Assembly: GCA_020852595.1 (NCBI GenBank)
Contig: JADZAK010000104.1
Span: 1-50,400, forward strand
Origin: Rhodospirillaceae bacterium
GTDB lineage: Bacteria; Pseudomonadota; Alphaproteobacteria; Rhodospirillales; Rhodospirillaceae
Reading direction: 5' to 3'
Length of the DNA stretch: 50,400 nt
Shown here: in pieces, positions 42,431 through 50,273 of the stretch
How positions within the stretch are numbered: position 1 is the stretch's first letter
How the letters are laid out: every line of letters starts with the position of its first letter
The notes under the pieces: generated by a model
Databases searched by the model: none
Told to the model about the DNA's origin: nothing
What the model saw: the letters and a program-made list of their open reading frames with translations, nothing else
Program-made: the position numbers and the translations under genes

Positions 42431-43411
42431 TCAACGATACGGATCGTCTTGCGACAAGATCTTCACGGTTTTCGCAACGCCGTCTTCAAGGGACGTGAAT
42501 GGCGCCGTGTAACCCAGGCCGCGCAGGCGGTCCATGCGCGCCTCGGTAAAATACTGGTATTGATCGCGGATGTCTGCGGGTGTGTCGCGCCAGGCGATCA
42601 CGGGTTCGCGCCCCAGGGCCCGGTAAACGGCGCCGGCGAGGTCGATGAAGGACCGCGCCTTGCCGGTGCCGAGATTGAAAATCCCGTTCGCGGGGCCGAG
42701 TTCGTACAGCCACAGCATCACGTCGCAGCAGTCTTGCACAAAAATGAAATCGCGCATCTGGCCGCCGTCGGCATAGGCCGGATTGTGCGAGCGGAACAGG
42801 GGATAGGCTTCGCCCTTCGCCGCCTTGGCATGAACCTGCGGCACAAGACTGGCCTGCGATCCTTTGTGGAATTCATTCGGCCCATAGACGTTGAAGAACT
42901 TCACGCCCGCCCAGCGCGGCGGCGCGGGCTCGTTCTTGGCCGCCTGTTCGGCGACCCACAGATCGAAGGTATGTTTGCTGTCGCCGTACGGATTGAGCGG
43001 ATGCAGATGCGCGAGGCCTGAGAGGCTGTCGTCATCCTTGAAACCGGCCTTGCCGTCGCCGTAGGTGGCAGCCGAGGACGCATAGATGAAGGGAACGCCA
43101 TGTTTGGCGCACCATTTCCATAGATCCTGGCTGAGATGCACGTTCACTTCCGTCAGCTTCGCGACATCGCGTTCGGTCGTCGATGTCAGCGCGCCGAGAT
43201 GAAACACGCCTTTGATCTCGCCTTTGAGCTCCGCCAGGTGATTCGTCAGGAACTCCGGCGGAACGCGCTGCGCTTTGCGTTTGGCGAGGTTGCGCGTCTT
43301 GTGGTCGTTCTCGCAGCGGTCGAGCACGGTGACGGGACCGAGGCCGCGTTCCTCGAGAACCGCGACGAGATTCGAACCGATGAAGCCGGCGCCGCCGGTG
43401 ACGATATACAT
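42431..43411 (-). CDS. hldD: ADP-L-glycero-D-manno-heptose 6-epimerase
   Basis: A 326-residue extended short-chain dehydrogenase that makes the heptose donor for the LPS inner core. The NAD(P) motif is MYIVTGGAGFIGSNLVAVLE. FHLGALTSTTERD, the catalytic YASSAATYGDG (Ser/Thr) and NPYGDSKHTFDLW (the Tyr-x-x-x-Lys of the active site) follow, then FFNVYGPNEFHKGSQASL, which is typical of HldD rather than other epimerases. The ATG at 43411 starts at the Rossmann strand. It is divergent from ubiK, with 76 bp between the starts. Confidence 0.95.
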   Translation of the reverse strand: MYIVTGGAGFIGSNLVAVLEERGLGPVTVLDRCENDHKTRNLAKRKAQRVPPEFLTNHLAELKGEIKGVFHLGALTSTTERDVAKLTEVNVHLSQDLWKWCAKHGVPFIYASSAATYGDGKAGFKDDDSLSGLAHLHPLNPYGDSKHTFDLWVAEQAAKNEPAPPRWAGVKFFNVYGPNEFHKGSQASLVPQVHAKAAKGEAYPLFRSHNPAYADGGQMRDFIFVQDCCDVMLWLYELGPANGIFNLGTGKARSFIDLAGAVYRALGREPVIAWRDTPADIRDQYQYFTEARMDRLRGLGYTAPFTSLEDGVAKTVKILSQDDPYR

Positions 43412-43487
43412 GATCACACTATATAGGGTTGCTTCGGGTCGGACCCGAGCAGATATTATCGTGAAGCAAGTCCATGGAGAGCCTCGG

Positions 43488-43736
43488 ATGCAATCGCAAA
43501 ATCGTATTTTCGATGATCTCGCGCGTCTGTCGGGCGGCGCTTTGAGCGCGCTGTCGGGTCTGAAGCAGGAGATCGAAGCGATGATTCGCGACCGGCTCGA
43601 ACGTGTGATGGCCGACGGCGGAGATGTGCGCCGTGAAGAGTTCGATGTGGTGCGCGCGATGGCCGCGGAGGCGCGCGCGGAGCAGGAACGTCTCGCCGCG
43701 CGCGTCGCGGAACTCGAGCGCAAGCGCGCGCCGTAA
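43488..43736 (+). CDS. ubiK: UbiK-type ubiquinone biosynthesis accessory factor (BMFP domain)
   Basis: An 82-residue coiled-coil protein of the BMFP/YqiC family, which in E. coli (UbiK) assists aerobic ubiquinone synthesis. The family pattern is NRIFDDLARLSGGALSALSG, then EIEAMIRDRLERVMADGGDV, RREEFDVVRAMAAEARAEQ, and a Lys/Arg-rich end LERKRAP. The ATG at 43488 is preceded by a GGAGAG-like site. It is followed about 210 nt later by a YbjN-like gene and proC, a common alphaproteobacterial order. Confidence 0.9.
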   Translation: MQSQNRIFDDLARLSGGALSALSGLKQEIEAMIRDRLERVMADGGDVRREEFDVVRAMAAEARAEQERLAARVAELERKRAP

Positions 43737-43788
43737 ATCCGCGTCCGCTCCGTGCACGTAAAGCACGGCGCCGACTCTCACATTTGAC

Positions 43789-43797
43789 TTATCCACA
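43789..43797. promoter_or_regulatory. Perfect DnaA-box-like 9-mer upstream of the YbjN-like gene
   Basis: TTATCCACA matches the strong DnaA box exactly. GANTC sites flank it (GACTC at 43773 and 43809). A single box with no clustering supports at most a regulatory role for DnaA, and chance occurrence is possible. Confidence 0.35.
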
Positions 43798-43949
43798 AGA
43801 ATTACGCGACTCGGCGGATTTCCTCGCTATTTTGTATTGCGACCCCTTTGTCCCTACTATATCTTGAATCTGCACCCTTGTTATTCAAGGGATCGGCCCA
43901 GGGGATGGGTCGGGGTCCAGACCCGCGTTTTGGTAGAGGGGAGGGTCTT

Positions 43950-44453
43950 TTGAAGTCTCAATACACGCTTCGCCGTCAGTCCGCTAGCGTCAGCAACCCC
44001 ATCGATTTCATCGAAGAATTCAGTGCCGGCAAGGAATGGGTGCACGATCGCCGTTGCGAAACCGAGCTCGCGGTGGAAGCCCCGGGCTCCTGGTGCGACT
44101 ACGGCATGTTCTTCGCCTGGTCGGAAGACCTGAAAGCCCTGCACTTCTCCTGCGCCCTCGACATGCGGGTGCAGTCCAAGCTGATGGCGCAGGTTTACGA
44201 ACTGCTCGCCAAGCTCAATGAACGCCTCTGGATGGGCCACTTCGCCATTTGGGTGGAAGAGGGCATCCCGATGTTCCGCCATACGGTGCGCCTGCCGGAC
44301 CGGCTGGACAGCGACCTCATCAGCGAACTCATGGACCTCGCCGTCGCCGAGTGCGAACGCTACTACCCGGCCTTCCAGTTCGTGATCTGGGGCGGCCGCA
44401 CCGCGGAAGACGCCATCGCCAGTTCGCTGCTCGATACGGTGGGCGAGGCGTAA
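43950..44453 (+). CDS. YbjN-domain protein
   Basis: A soluble protein of about 167 residues. The middle and C-terminal parts match YbjN/DUF1790-type proteins: MFFAWSEDLKALHFSCALD, ELLAKLNERLWMGHFAIW, EEGIPMFRHTVRLPD, and ELMDLAVAECERYYPAFQFVIWGG. In enterobacteria YbjN influences stress and motility; the biochemical role is unknown. I choose the TTG at 43950, which follows a strong GAGGGGAGGG site. In-frame starts exist at 43848 and 43905 but lie in leader-like sequence. It lies between ubiK and proC, with a composite repeat directly after it. Confidence 0.88.
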   Translation: MKSQYTLRRQSASVSNPIDFIEEFSAGKEWVHDRRCETELAVEAPGSWCDYGMFFAWSEDLKALHFSCALDMRVQSKLMAQVYELLAKLNERLWMGHFAIWVEEGIPMFRHTVRLPDRLDSDLISELMDLAVAECERYYPAFQFVIWGGRTAEDAIASSLLDTVGEA

Positions 44454-44465
44454 CAGCGCTTCACC

Positions 44466-44611
44466 GTCATCCTTGCCGCCGTAAGGCCAGCACTAACCCC
44501 TGCGTCGTCCTTGGCGCGCAAGCGCCGAGGGCCCAGGGGTTTTTAGTTTCTATTTGTTTGTAAAACCAGAATACCCCTGGATTCTCGCGCCCCAGCGGGC
44601 GCAAGGATGAC
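44466..44611. repeat. Composite double-hairpin element (copy 4)
   Basis: GTCATCCTTGCC opens the element, with a nested GTCGTCCTTGGCGC-GCAA-GCGCCGAGG hairpin and CCCAGGGGTTTTTAG. After an AT-rich middle it reads ACCCCTGGATTCTCGCGCCC-CAGC-GGGCGCAAGGATGAC. The outer GTCATCCTTG/CAAGGATGAC arms are exact complements. Confidence 0.8.
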
Positions 44612-44656
44612 AACCTTGGTTGTTGCGTGCAGGAGCCCGGTGCTATCGTCGCATCC

Positions 44657-45475
44657 ATGCAAGGTACAATTCTCCTCGTCGGTTGCGGCAAGATGGGCGG
44701 AGCCCTTCTGCACGGCTGGTTCAAGCGCGGCCTCTCCCCCGTTGACGCCATCGTCGTCGAGCCCGCCGGGCGCGACAGCGTCACCGCCTGTTCCGATCAT
44801 CGCGCGCTGACCGTATTGCCGCACATGACCGACGTGCCGCGCGACTTCCGTCCGGACGTCATTCTGTTCGCCGTGAAGCCGCAGATGGCCGATCAGGTGA
44901 TCCCCACCTACAAGTCCTTCACGCCGCAGCATCCGGTTTACCTGTCGGTGCTGGCCGGCAAGCCGACGTCTTATTTCCGCAAACACCTTGGCGATGAAGC
45001 CGCGGTGGTGCGCGCGATGCCCAATACGCCGGCGGCGGTTGGAAAAGCGATCAGCGTGCTCTACGCGGCGCCGACCGTCAGCGAAGTGCAGGCGCGTGTG
45101 TGCGAAGTCCTGATGAGCGCCGTGGGCCAGGTGACCTGGATCGGCGATGAAGCGCAGATGGATGCGGTCACGGCCGTGTCGGGCAGCGGTCCGGCCTATG
45201 TGTTCCTGCTGACCGAATGTCTGCGCGACGCGGCGATCGAAGCCGGGCTTTCGCCCGATCTCGCCGCCCAGCTCGCGCGCGCCACGGTGTCGGGCGCCGG
45301 CGCGCTGATGGAAGCCGGAGAAACCGATCCGGCGGTTCTTCGCAAGAATGTCACCAGCCCCGGTGGAACCACCGAGGCGGCCTTGAACGTTCTGATGGCC
45401 GAGGGCGGCATGAAGCCGCTGTTCGCGCGCGCCGTCGCGGCGGCGGCGAAGCGCTCGAAGGAACTGGCGGGCTAG
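44657..45475 (+). CDS. proC: Pyrroline-5-carboxylate reductase
   Basis: A 272-residue NAD(P)H enzyme for the last step of proline synthesis. The N-terminal Rossmann motif is ILLVGCGKMGGALLHGW, followed by ILFAVKPQMADQVIP, VRAMPNTPAAVGKAISVLY, and the P5CR signature region DAVTAVSGSGPAYVFLLTE plus NVTSPGGTTEAALNVLM. Length is typical. The ATG at 44657 lies at the strand start; an upstream ATG (44627) adds ten non-conserved residues. The TAG stop directly abuts a GGCCTGTTCC palindromic element. Confidence 0.97.
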   Translation: MQGTILLVGCGKMGGALLHGWFKRGLSPVDAIVVEPAGRDSVTACSDHRALTVLPHMTDVPRDFRPDVILFAVKPQMADQVIPTYKSFTPQHPVYLSVLAGKPTSYFRKHLGDEAAVVRAMPNTPAAVGKAISVLYAAPTVSEVQARVCEVLMSAVGQVTWIGDEAQMDAVTAVSGSGPAYVFLLTECLRDAAIEAGLSPDLAAQLARATVSGAGALMEAGETDPAVLRKNVTSPGGTTEAALNVLMAEGGMKPLFARAVAAAAKRSKELAG

Positions 45476-45521
45476 GCCTGTTCCGGAAAAGTGTCGCGCG
45501 GTTTTCCGATAGGAACAGGCC
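45475..45521. repeat. Compact GGCCTGTTCC palindromic element abutting proC
   Basis: GGCCTGTTCCGGAAAA (left) and GGTTTTCC-GAT-AGGAACAGGCC (right) are inverted arms around GTGTCGCGC. The arms match the mosaic copy at 12986-13097. Both copies have one end flush against a TAG stop codon (TAGGCCTGTTCC here and TAGGGCCTGTTCC there). Confidence 0.8.
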
Positions 45522-45591
45522 AAAAAAGAAAGTTAAGCAAGCATTGGTTCAGTTTCGCCGAAATGGACGCTAAAGTACGCGGGAGGTTCTG

Positions 45592-46221
45592 ATGGCCAAA
45601 AAAACCAGCAGCAAAGCCAAAAAACCGCAAGGCGCAGTCACCGACGCCGACCGTATTGTTGACGCGGGCCTTGCCGAAGCCGCGGCGCTCGGGTGGCGCA
45701 ACGTTTCCATGTCCGCCGTGGCCGTGCGCGCCGGCCTCCCGCTCGCGACAGTGCTCCTGGCCGCGCCGACGCGCGCGCATCTCGTCGCGAAGATCTTCGG
45801 CCGGCTCGATGCGCGCATGCTGACGGGATTGACCGCGCGCGACGACGCGGACAGCGTGCGCGACCGCCTTTTTGAAATCGCCATGAAGAGGTTCGACGCG
45901 ATGAATGCGAACCGTGACGGCATGCGCGCCGTCGTCACCGGCGCGCGTTTCGATCCGCCGGCCGTTGGCGTCGCGCTGTGCCGCGCCGACCGGAGCGCGG
46001 CGATGATGCTGGCCGCTGCCGGCGTCTCGCCGGACGGCCTGTTCGGTTATGCCCGCATCCAGGGCCTCAAAGTGGTGCTCGCCTGCGCCCTCAAGGCCTG
46101 GATCGACGACGACAGCGCCGACCTCGCAAAAACCATGGCGGCTCTCGACCGGGCGCTGGAACGCGCCGAAAGCCTCGCCCGGTTCCGCGGGTTCAGGCGG
46201 CCGCAAACCGAAGCGGCGTAG
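45592..46221 (+). CDS. TetR-like (possibly COQ9-related) protein
   Basis: A 209-residue protein with a Lys-rich start (MAKKTSSKAKKP), then a TetR-type helix-turn-helix region: DRIVDAGLAEAAALGWRNVS, MSAVAVRAGLPLATVLL. A helical C-terminal domain follows (LFEIAMKRFDAMNANRDGMR, FGYARIQGLKVVLACALKAW, DDDSADLAKTMAALDRALER). The latter pattern and the ubiquinone-related neighbourhood (ubiK) recall COQ9-type TetR-fold lipid-binding proteins. DNA binding is therefore not certain. It follows proC in the same orientation, separated by a palindromic element. Confidence 0.75.
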   Translation: MAKKTSSKAKKPQGAVTDADRIVDAGLAEAAALGWRNVSMSAVAVRAGLPLATVLLAAPTRAHLVAKIFGRLDARMLTGLTARDDADSVRDRLFEIAMKRFDAMNANRDGMRAVVTGARFDPPAVGVALCRADRSAAMMLAAAGVSPDGLFGYARIQGLKVVLACALKAWIDDDSADLAKTMAALDRALERAESLARFRGFRRPQTEAA

Positions 46222-46231
46222 GATTTTTCCC

Positions 46232-46723
46232 ATGCGTGCGGTTCTTTTCGCGTTCGGCGCGGTGTGTTTGTTGACGACAGGTATGGCGCGCGCGGCCGAG
46301 GGGGATCCCAATCCCAATCATCCGGGTGAAGTCGCGTTGGGGCGCGACGGCACAACCTGGGTGTACAAGTCGTTCCCTGCGTTCCTGCCGCTTTACACCT
46401 TCGAAGGCGACACGGACGGCGCGTCCAATTGCGACGCGGTGTGCGCGGCGGTGTGGCCGATCATCCGCGCGCCGGAGCATGCGACGCCGACGGGCGAGTG
46501 GACCATTGTCCGGCGCGCGGACGGCCGCAAGCAGTGGGCCTACAAAGGCAAGCCCGTCTACACGTTCTATTACGACCGCCCGTACGAACCGCACGGCGAC
46601 GGCCGCACGGCGGGCTGGTGGCTGGAGGAAAACGTCGACGGGACGCCCTTGCCCGGCGTGAAACCGAAGCCGAAAGCCAAGGACGCGCCGCCGAAACCGG
46701 CCTGGCGCCTGATCGTGCCGTAG
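46232..46723 (+). CDS. COG4315-like secreted repeat protein
   Basis: A 163-residue exported protein with a signal peptide (MRAVLFAFGAVCLLTTGMARA, cleavage before AEGDP). The mature region has two repeats of the form found in secreted YxFxxD lipoprotein-like proteins: PLYTFEGDTDGASNCDAVCA followed by AVWPII, and GKPVYTFYYDRPYEPHGDG. Two cysteines (NCDAVC) could pair. A Lys/Pro-rich linker precedes the end. The family has no firm function. It lies 10 nt after the TetR-like gene and converges with fixK across 16 nt. Confidence 0.85.
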   Translation: MRAVLFAFGAVCLLTTGMARAAEGDPNPNHPGEVALGRDGTTWVYKSFPAFLPLYTFEGDTDGASNCDAVCAAVWPIIRAPEHATPTGEWTIVRRADGRKQWAYKGKPVYTFYYDRPYEPHGDGRTAGWWLEENVDGTPLPGVKPKPKAKDAPPKPAWRLIVP

Positions 46724-46739
46724 ACGCTATAGGCGCCCG

Positions 46740-47456
46740 TTACACTTCGCCCCGGACAAGCTCCAGGGCATCGCGGTCGACGATCTGGATGCGGTTGAGG
46801 CTTTTCTGGATAATGGCGCCGTTCTGCTTGAACTGGCCCAGGACCCTGCTCACGGTCTCGATGGCCATGCCCAGATAGTTCGCGATGTCCGTGCGCGTCA
46901 TCGGCAGGTGGATGTCTCCATTCTCGAGGCCCGCGCGGCCCGCCATGCTGAGCAGGAACCACGCGATGCGTTCCTGCGCCGACTTGTGGCAGAGGAGCAC
47001 CATGCGTTGGTAGGCGCCCTGCAAGCCGCGGGCGGTCACCTTGCGCACATGACGTGCGAAGAGCTTGTCTTCCACGAGCAACGTTTCAACGGCGCGGCGC
47101 GGATAGCGCATCAGCGTGCAGTCGTTCACGGCTTCGGCCGAGAAGTAATATTCATCGTCGGTTTCGAAACCGAGCAGGTCGCCGGCCTTCAGGAATTCAC
47201 AGACCTGGCGGCGTCCGTCGGCCATGAGTTTCACGAGACGGATACTGCCGTCCGCAAGCCGGTAGCAGCTCTCGGCGGCATCGCCTTCGGCGAAAATTTC
47301 CTGACCGCGTCTGACGGCGATCCGCAGGCCATGACCGGCCAGCGGATCGATCGCGCGCGCCGTCGAAACGAACGCGTCCTTGGTCCACGAGGTCGTGTCG
47401 TGCTCGCTCGCGAGAGTTCCAGGCAGGGTCTCTAACATGTTAGGCTTCTCGTCCAT
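46740..47456 (-). CDS. fixK: FixK-type Crp/Fnr regulator
   Basis: A 238-residue transcription factor. The cyclic-nucleotide-binding-like domain (LRIAVRRGQEIFAEGDAAES, RLVKLMADGRRQVCEFLKAGD) is followed by the dimerisation helix and a C-terminal winged HTH: MTRTDIANYLGMAIETVSRV. The ETVSR helix is the one that in FNR and FixK contacts TTGAT half sites. The N-terminus lacks the Fe-S cysteine cluster of true FNR, which fits FixK. It is divergent from fixL, so the 147-bp gap up to fixL is the shared control region. It would relay the FixLJ oxygen signal to respiratory genes. Confidence 0.92.
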   Translation of the reverse strand: MDEKPNMLETLPGTLASEHDTTSWTKDAFVSTARAIDPLAGHGLRIAVRRGQEIFAEGDAAESCYRLADGSIRLVKLMADGRRQVCEFLKAGDLLGFETDDEYYFSAEAVNDCTLMRYPRRAVETLLVEDKLFARHVRKVTARGLQGAYQRMVLLCHKSAQERIAWFLLSMAGRAGLENGDIHLPMTRTDIANYLGMAIETVSRVLGQFKQNGAIIQKSLNRIQIVDRDALELVRGEV

Positions 47457-47534
47457 CGCGTGACTAGGCTCCTGTGTGGCGAGGATGGACGAGGGCGCCG
47501 CCGCTTAAAATTGGGGGTTGCTCGTACGGGTTTT

Positions 47535-47540
47535 TACGTA
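47535..47540. promoter_or_regulatory. TACGTA palindrome in the fixK-fixL control region
   Basis: TTTTTACGTATTGCG lies in the intergenic region between fixK and fixL. A related ACTACGTATATCG occurs before the downstream receiver gene (49805). Symmetric TACGTA cores suit a LuxR-type (FixJ-like) activator. This is a two-site coincidence and not a proven site. Confidence 0.3.
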
Positions 47541-47603
47541 TTGCGTTCCGCCGCCGCGGGCTTGGGGGCGCTTTGCGGCCCGCATAGACGGGGAATTCTG
47601 ATT

Positions 47604-49145
47604 GTGAGCCGGCGCGAGACCATGGAACGCATCGGGCAAACGGCCGGACTCTCCGCCGCGGAAGTTCACGCACGCTTCGACGTTCTCGTCACCACCGCGG
47701 CGAGCGGCATCGTCGTGGCCGACGCCGCCGGGCGCGTACAACTCTTCAATCCCATGTGCGAACGCCAGTTCGGCTATATCGCGGCCGAGGTCGCCGGGAA
47801 GAGTATCTCGGCCCTTCTGCACAATCCGCCGCCCCTGGGCGAAATACTGCGGCCGGACGCGGGCGGGACCGTACGCCCGCGCGAGATGGTCGGACGGCGC
47901 AAGGACGGCTCCGCCTTTCCGATCCTGCTGTCGATGGGGGAAGGCGCGCTGGACGGCAAAAGTCTGTACGTCGGGTTCATCCAGGACATCACCGCCCAGA
48001 AAGAGGCCGAAAACGCGATCCGCGAACGTGAGGAGCGCCTGCGCAGCGTCCTCGAAACCGGTCCCGACGCGATCATCGTCATCGACGAGATGGGCAACAT
48101 CGAATCCCTCAATGCCGCGGCGGTGTGGCTGTTCGGCTATCTTGAGAGCGAAGTGCTCGGGCGGAACGTGAAGATGCTCATGCCCCCGCCGTACCGCGAC
48201 CGCCACGACGGTTATCTTGCGCACTACCGCGCCACGGGCGAAAAACGCGCCATCGGCATCGGACGCGTCGTCATGGGCTTGCGGCGCGACGGCACGACGT
48301 TTCCGATAGAGCTGAATATCGGTGAGACCCGGATCGGCGAGCGCCGGCTTTTCACGGGTTTTATCCGCGACATCAGCGAGCGCGAGGGCGCCGCGCGGCG
48401 CCTCCAGGATCTGCAGGCCGAGCTCATCCACGTCGCGCGGCTGACCGCCATGGGGCAGATGAGCTCGGCGCTCGCCCATGAGCTCAATCAGCCCCTGACC
48501 GCGGCGGCCAACTACGTCAAGGCGGCGCGCCGCACCCTCGACCAGGGACTCGAGGCGACGCGCCCGAAGGTGCAGGAACTGCTCGATAAGGCGGCCGGCC
48601 AGACGATCCGGGCCGGCCAGATCATCCGGCGTCTGCGGGACTTCGTGGAAAAGCGTGAAGGCAATCGCGCGCCCGAAGACGTCAACAAGGTGATCGAGGA
48701 AGCCGTGGCCCTGGCCTTTGTCGGCGCCGCGGATTCCGGCGTCACGGTCACGCCCAAATTCGACGCGAAACTGCCGCGGGTGATGATCGATAAGATTCAG
48801 ATCCAGCAGATTGTGCTCAACCTCGTGCGCAATGCGCTTGAAGCCATGGCGGGCCGTGAACGGCGCGAACTTCGCCTCTCGACCGCGCTGGACGGCGGCG
48901 ACTTCGTCAGGGTCGCGGTCTCCGATACCGGACCGGGGCTTTCCGAGGACGTCGCTGCGAAGCTGTTTCAACCATTTGTGACGACCAAGAGCGACGGAAT
49001 GGGCATTGGCCTATCCATTTGCCGCTCTATAGTCGAGGCTCACGGGGGAAAGATGGCCGCCGCCGCCAACCCAGGGGGCGGCGTGACTTTTAGTTTTCAG
49101 TTGCCTGTCGCTCACGACGGGTATGAGGAAGAGGCCGTGCGATGA
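47604..49145 (+). CDS. fixL: FixL-type oxygen-sensing histidine kinase
   Basis: A soluble 513-residue kinase (from a GTG at 47604 with a GGGGA site). PAS 1 spans about residues 20-135. PAS 2 (145-262) closely resembles the haem-binding PAS of rhizobial FixL, with RHDGYLAHYRATGEKR giving His201 as probable proximal haem ligand and IGIGRVV giving Arg221. HisKA has SALAHELNQPL (His292). HATPase_c has NLVRNALEAM and DTGPGLSEDVA. These positions are one residue off Bradyrhizobium FixL His200, Arg220 and His291 as I recall them. The upstream open frame to 47460 looks non-coding. Low oxygen should release O2 and activate phosphotransfer to FixJ. The stop overlaps the fixJ start (ATGA). Confidence 0.93.
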   Translation: MSRRETMERIGQTAGLSAAEVHARFDVLVTTAASGIVVADAAGRVQLFNPMCERQFGYIAAEVAGKSISALLHNPPPLGEILRPDAGGTVRPREMVGRRKDGSAFPILLSMGEGALDGKSLYVGFIQDITAQKEAENAIREREERLRSVLETGPDAIIVIDEMGNIESLNAAAVWLFGYLESEVLGRNVKMLMPPPYRDRHDGYLAHYRATGEKRAIGIGRVVMGLRRDGTTFPIELNIGETRIGERRLFTGFIRDISEREGAARRLQDLQAELIHVARLTAMGQMSSALAHELNQPLTAAANYVKAARRTLDQGLEATRPKVQELLDKAAGQTIRAGQIIRRLRDFVEKREGNRAPEDVNKVIEEAVALAFVGAADSGVTVTPKFDAKLPRVMIDKIQIQQIVLNLVRNALEAMAGRERRELRLSTALDGGDFVRVAVSDTGPGLSEDVAAKLFQPFVTTKSDGMGIGLSICRSIVEAHGGKMAAAANPGGGVTFSFQLPVAHDGYEEEAVR

Positions 49146-49789
49146 GCCAAGCTGCCGCCGAAGGCGCCGGGAAAGGTTCGATCTTCGTGGTGGATGACGA
49201 TGCGGCGGTGCGCGATTCCCTCGCGGCGCTGCTGGAAGCGGAAGGGTTCGCGGTCGAGCCGTTCGAGTCCGCCAGGGCTTTTCTGGACGGTTTCAGGCCG
49301 AAGGAGGCCTGTTGCGTGATCGCCGACATCCGCATGCCCGATATGGATGGGCTGGAGCTTCAGGAAGAGATTATCCGGCGCGGATGGGGGTTGCCCGTCG
49401 TTATCATCACCGGCCACGGCGACGTTCCGTTGGCCGTGCGCGCCATGAAGGCCGGGGCGGTGGATTTTATCGAGAAGCCGTTCGACGACGAGGTTTTGCG
49501 CGCCGGCATCGAACGGGGACTGGCGCAGAGCCGCCGCACCCGCGGCGAGAGCGCGGCCGCGCAGGAGGCCGAGACGCGCATCGCGCAGCTCACCGCGCGC
49601 GAACGCGAGGTCATGGAACATCTCGTGGCCGGACGGCCCAATAAAGTCATTGCCCACCGCATGGATATCTCACCCCGGACCGTGGAAGTGCACCGGGGGC
49701 GCGTGATGGAGAAATTGCAGGCCCACAGCCTCTCGGATCTCGTGCGCATGGCGCTTGCGGCCAAGATCGAGATTTCGGCGGCCACTTAA
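49142..49789 (+). CDS. fixJ: FixJ-type response regulator
   Basis: A 215-residue two-domain regulator. The receiver has VVDDDAAVRDSL, the phospho-acceptor Asp62 in IADIRMPDMDGL, the switch Thr90 in VVIITGHGDV and Lys112 in FIEKPFDD. The C-terminal LuxR-type HTH is TAREREVMEHLVAGRPNK with AHRMDISPRTVEVHRGRVM. It overlaps fixL by 4 nt and is the expected FixL partner. It should activate fixK, which lies divergently upstream. Confidence 0.96.
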   Translation: MSQAAAEGAGKGSIFVVDDDAAVRDSLAALLEAEGFAVEPFESARAFLDGFRPKEACCVIADIRMPDMDGLELQEEIIRRGWGLPVVIITGHGDVPLAVRAMKAGAVDFIEKPFDDEVLRAGIERGLAQSRRTRGESAAAQEAETRIAQLTAREREVMEHLVAGRPNKVIAHRMDISPRTVEVHRGRVMEKLQAHSLSDLVRMALAAKIEISAAT

Positions 49790-49804
49790 GGTTCTAAGGA
49801 CTAC

Positions 49805-49810
49805 TACGTA
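49805..49810. promoter_or_regulatory. TACGTA palindrome before the single-domain receiver gene
   Basis: GGACTACTACGTATATCG lies 59 bp ahead of the receiver start. It resembles the TACGTA site before fixL and may bind the same LuxR-type regulator. This is speculative. Confidence 0.3.
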
Positions 49811-49868
49811 TATCGAGCGTGCCATCGCTCGCGTAGATTTTCGGCCATGAATATCATTTGAGAGTTGC

Positions 49869-50255
49869 ATGGCCTCGCGTGAGCCTTCGGTTTTTGTGGT
49901 TGATGACGACGAGCCGGTGCGGGATTCCACCCGCGCCTTGCTCGAATCGCACGGCCTGCCGGTGAACGCATTCGCTTCCGCGGCGGCGCTGCTGGACGCG
50001 GAGCTCCTTCAGCACGGCGACTGCCTGGTTCTCGACAATCATATGCCCGGCATGACCGGCGTCGAATTCGTCGAGACGCTGCGGGCCCGCGACATCAGAA
50101 TTCCCGTAATCATGTTTACGGGCCGTGCCGACGCGGCGCTGAGGCAGCGTGCGCTGCGCGCCGGCGTGCTGGTCGTCTTGGACAAGCCGGTGAACGAGGA
50201 GCACCTGCTCCAGGCTATTTCCCTCGCCCGTCTCTCGGCGGACGATATCCACTGA
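49869..50255 (+). CDS. Single-domain response-regulator receiver
   Basis: A 128-residue stand-alone receiver of the FixJ/CheY type. VFVVDDDEPVRDSTRALL holds the acidic pocket, Asp56 in VLDNHMPGMTGVEF is the phospho-acceptor, Thr is in IMFTGRAD, and Lys is in VLDKPVNEEHL. There is no output domain. It could act as a phosphate sink or as a protein-interaction switch on FixL, or serve the convergent kinase. It has an 80-nt upstream gap with a TACGTA palindrome, so it may have its own promoter. Confidence 0.92.
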   Translation: MASREPSVFVVDDDEPVRDSTRALLESHGLPVNAFASAAALLDAELLQHGDCLVLDNHMPGMTGVEFVETLRARDIRIPVIMFTGRADAALRQRALRAGVLVVLDKPVNEEHLLQAISLARLSADDIH

Positions 50256-50273
50256 TTTCCGGGTAATTTTTGC

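Noticed and set aside
43773-43813. Replication origin, suggested by a perfect DnaA box between GANTC sites
   Set aside because: There is only one box, with no AT-rich unwinding region or typical origin neighbours such as dnaA, hemE or parAB.
47460-47603. N-terminal extension of FixL
   Set aside because: The extension is basic and Cys/Gly-rich and lies in the fixK-fixL control region. The GTG at 47604 has a ribosome site and gives FixL-like residue positions.
47457-47603. FixK/FNR box (TTGAT-N4-ATCAA) in the fixK-fixL region
   Set aside because: I looked for both half sites with correct spacing and found none. The only other near match in the window, TTGAT-TCTA-ATGAT at 10821, lacks the second half.
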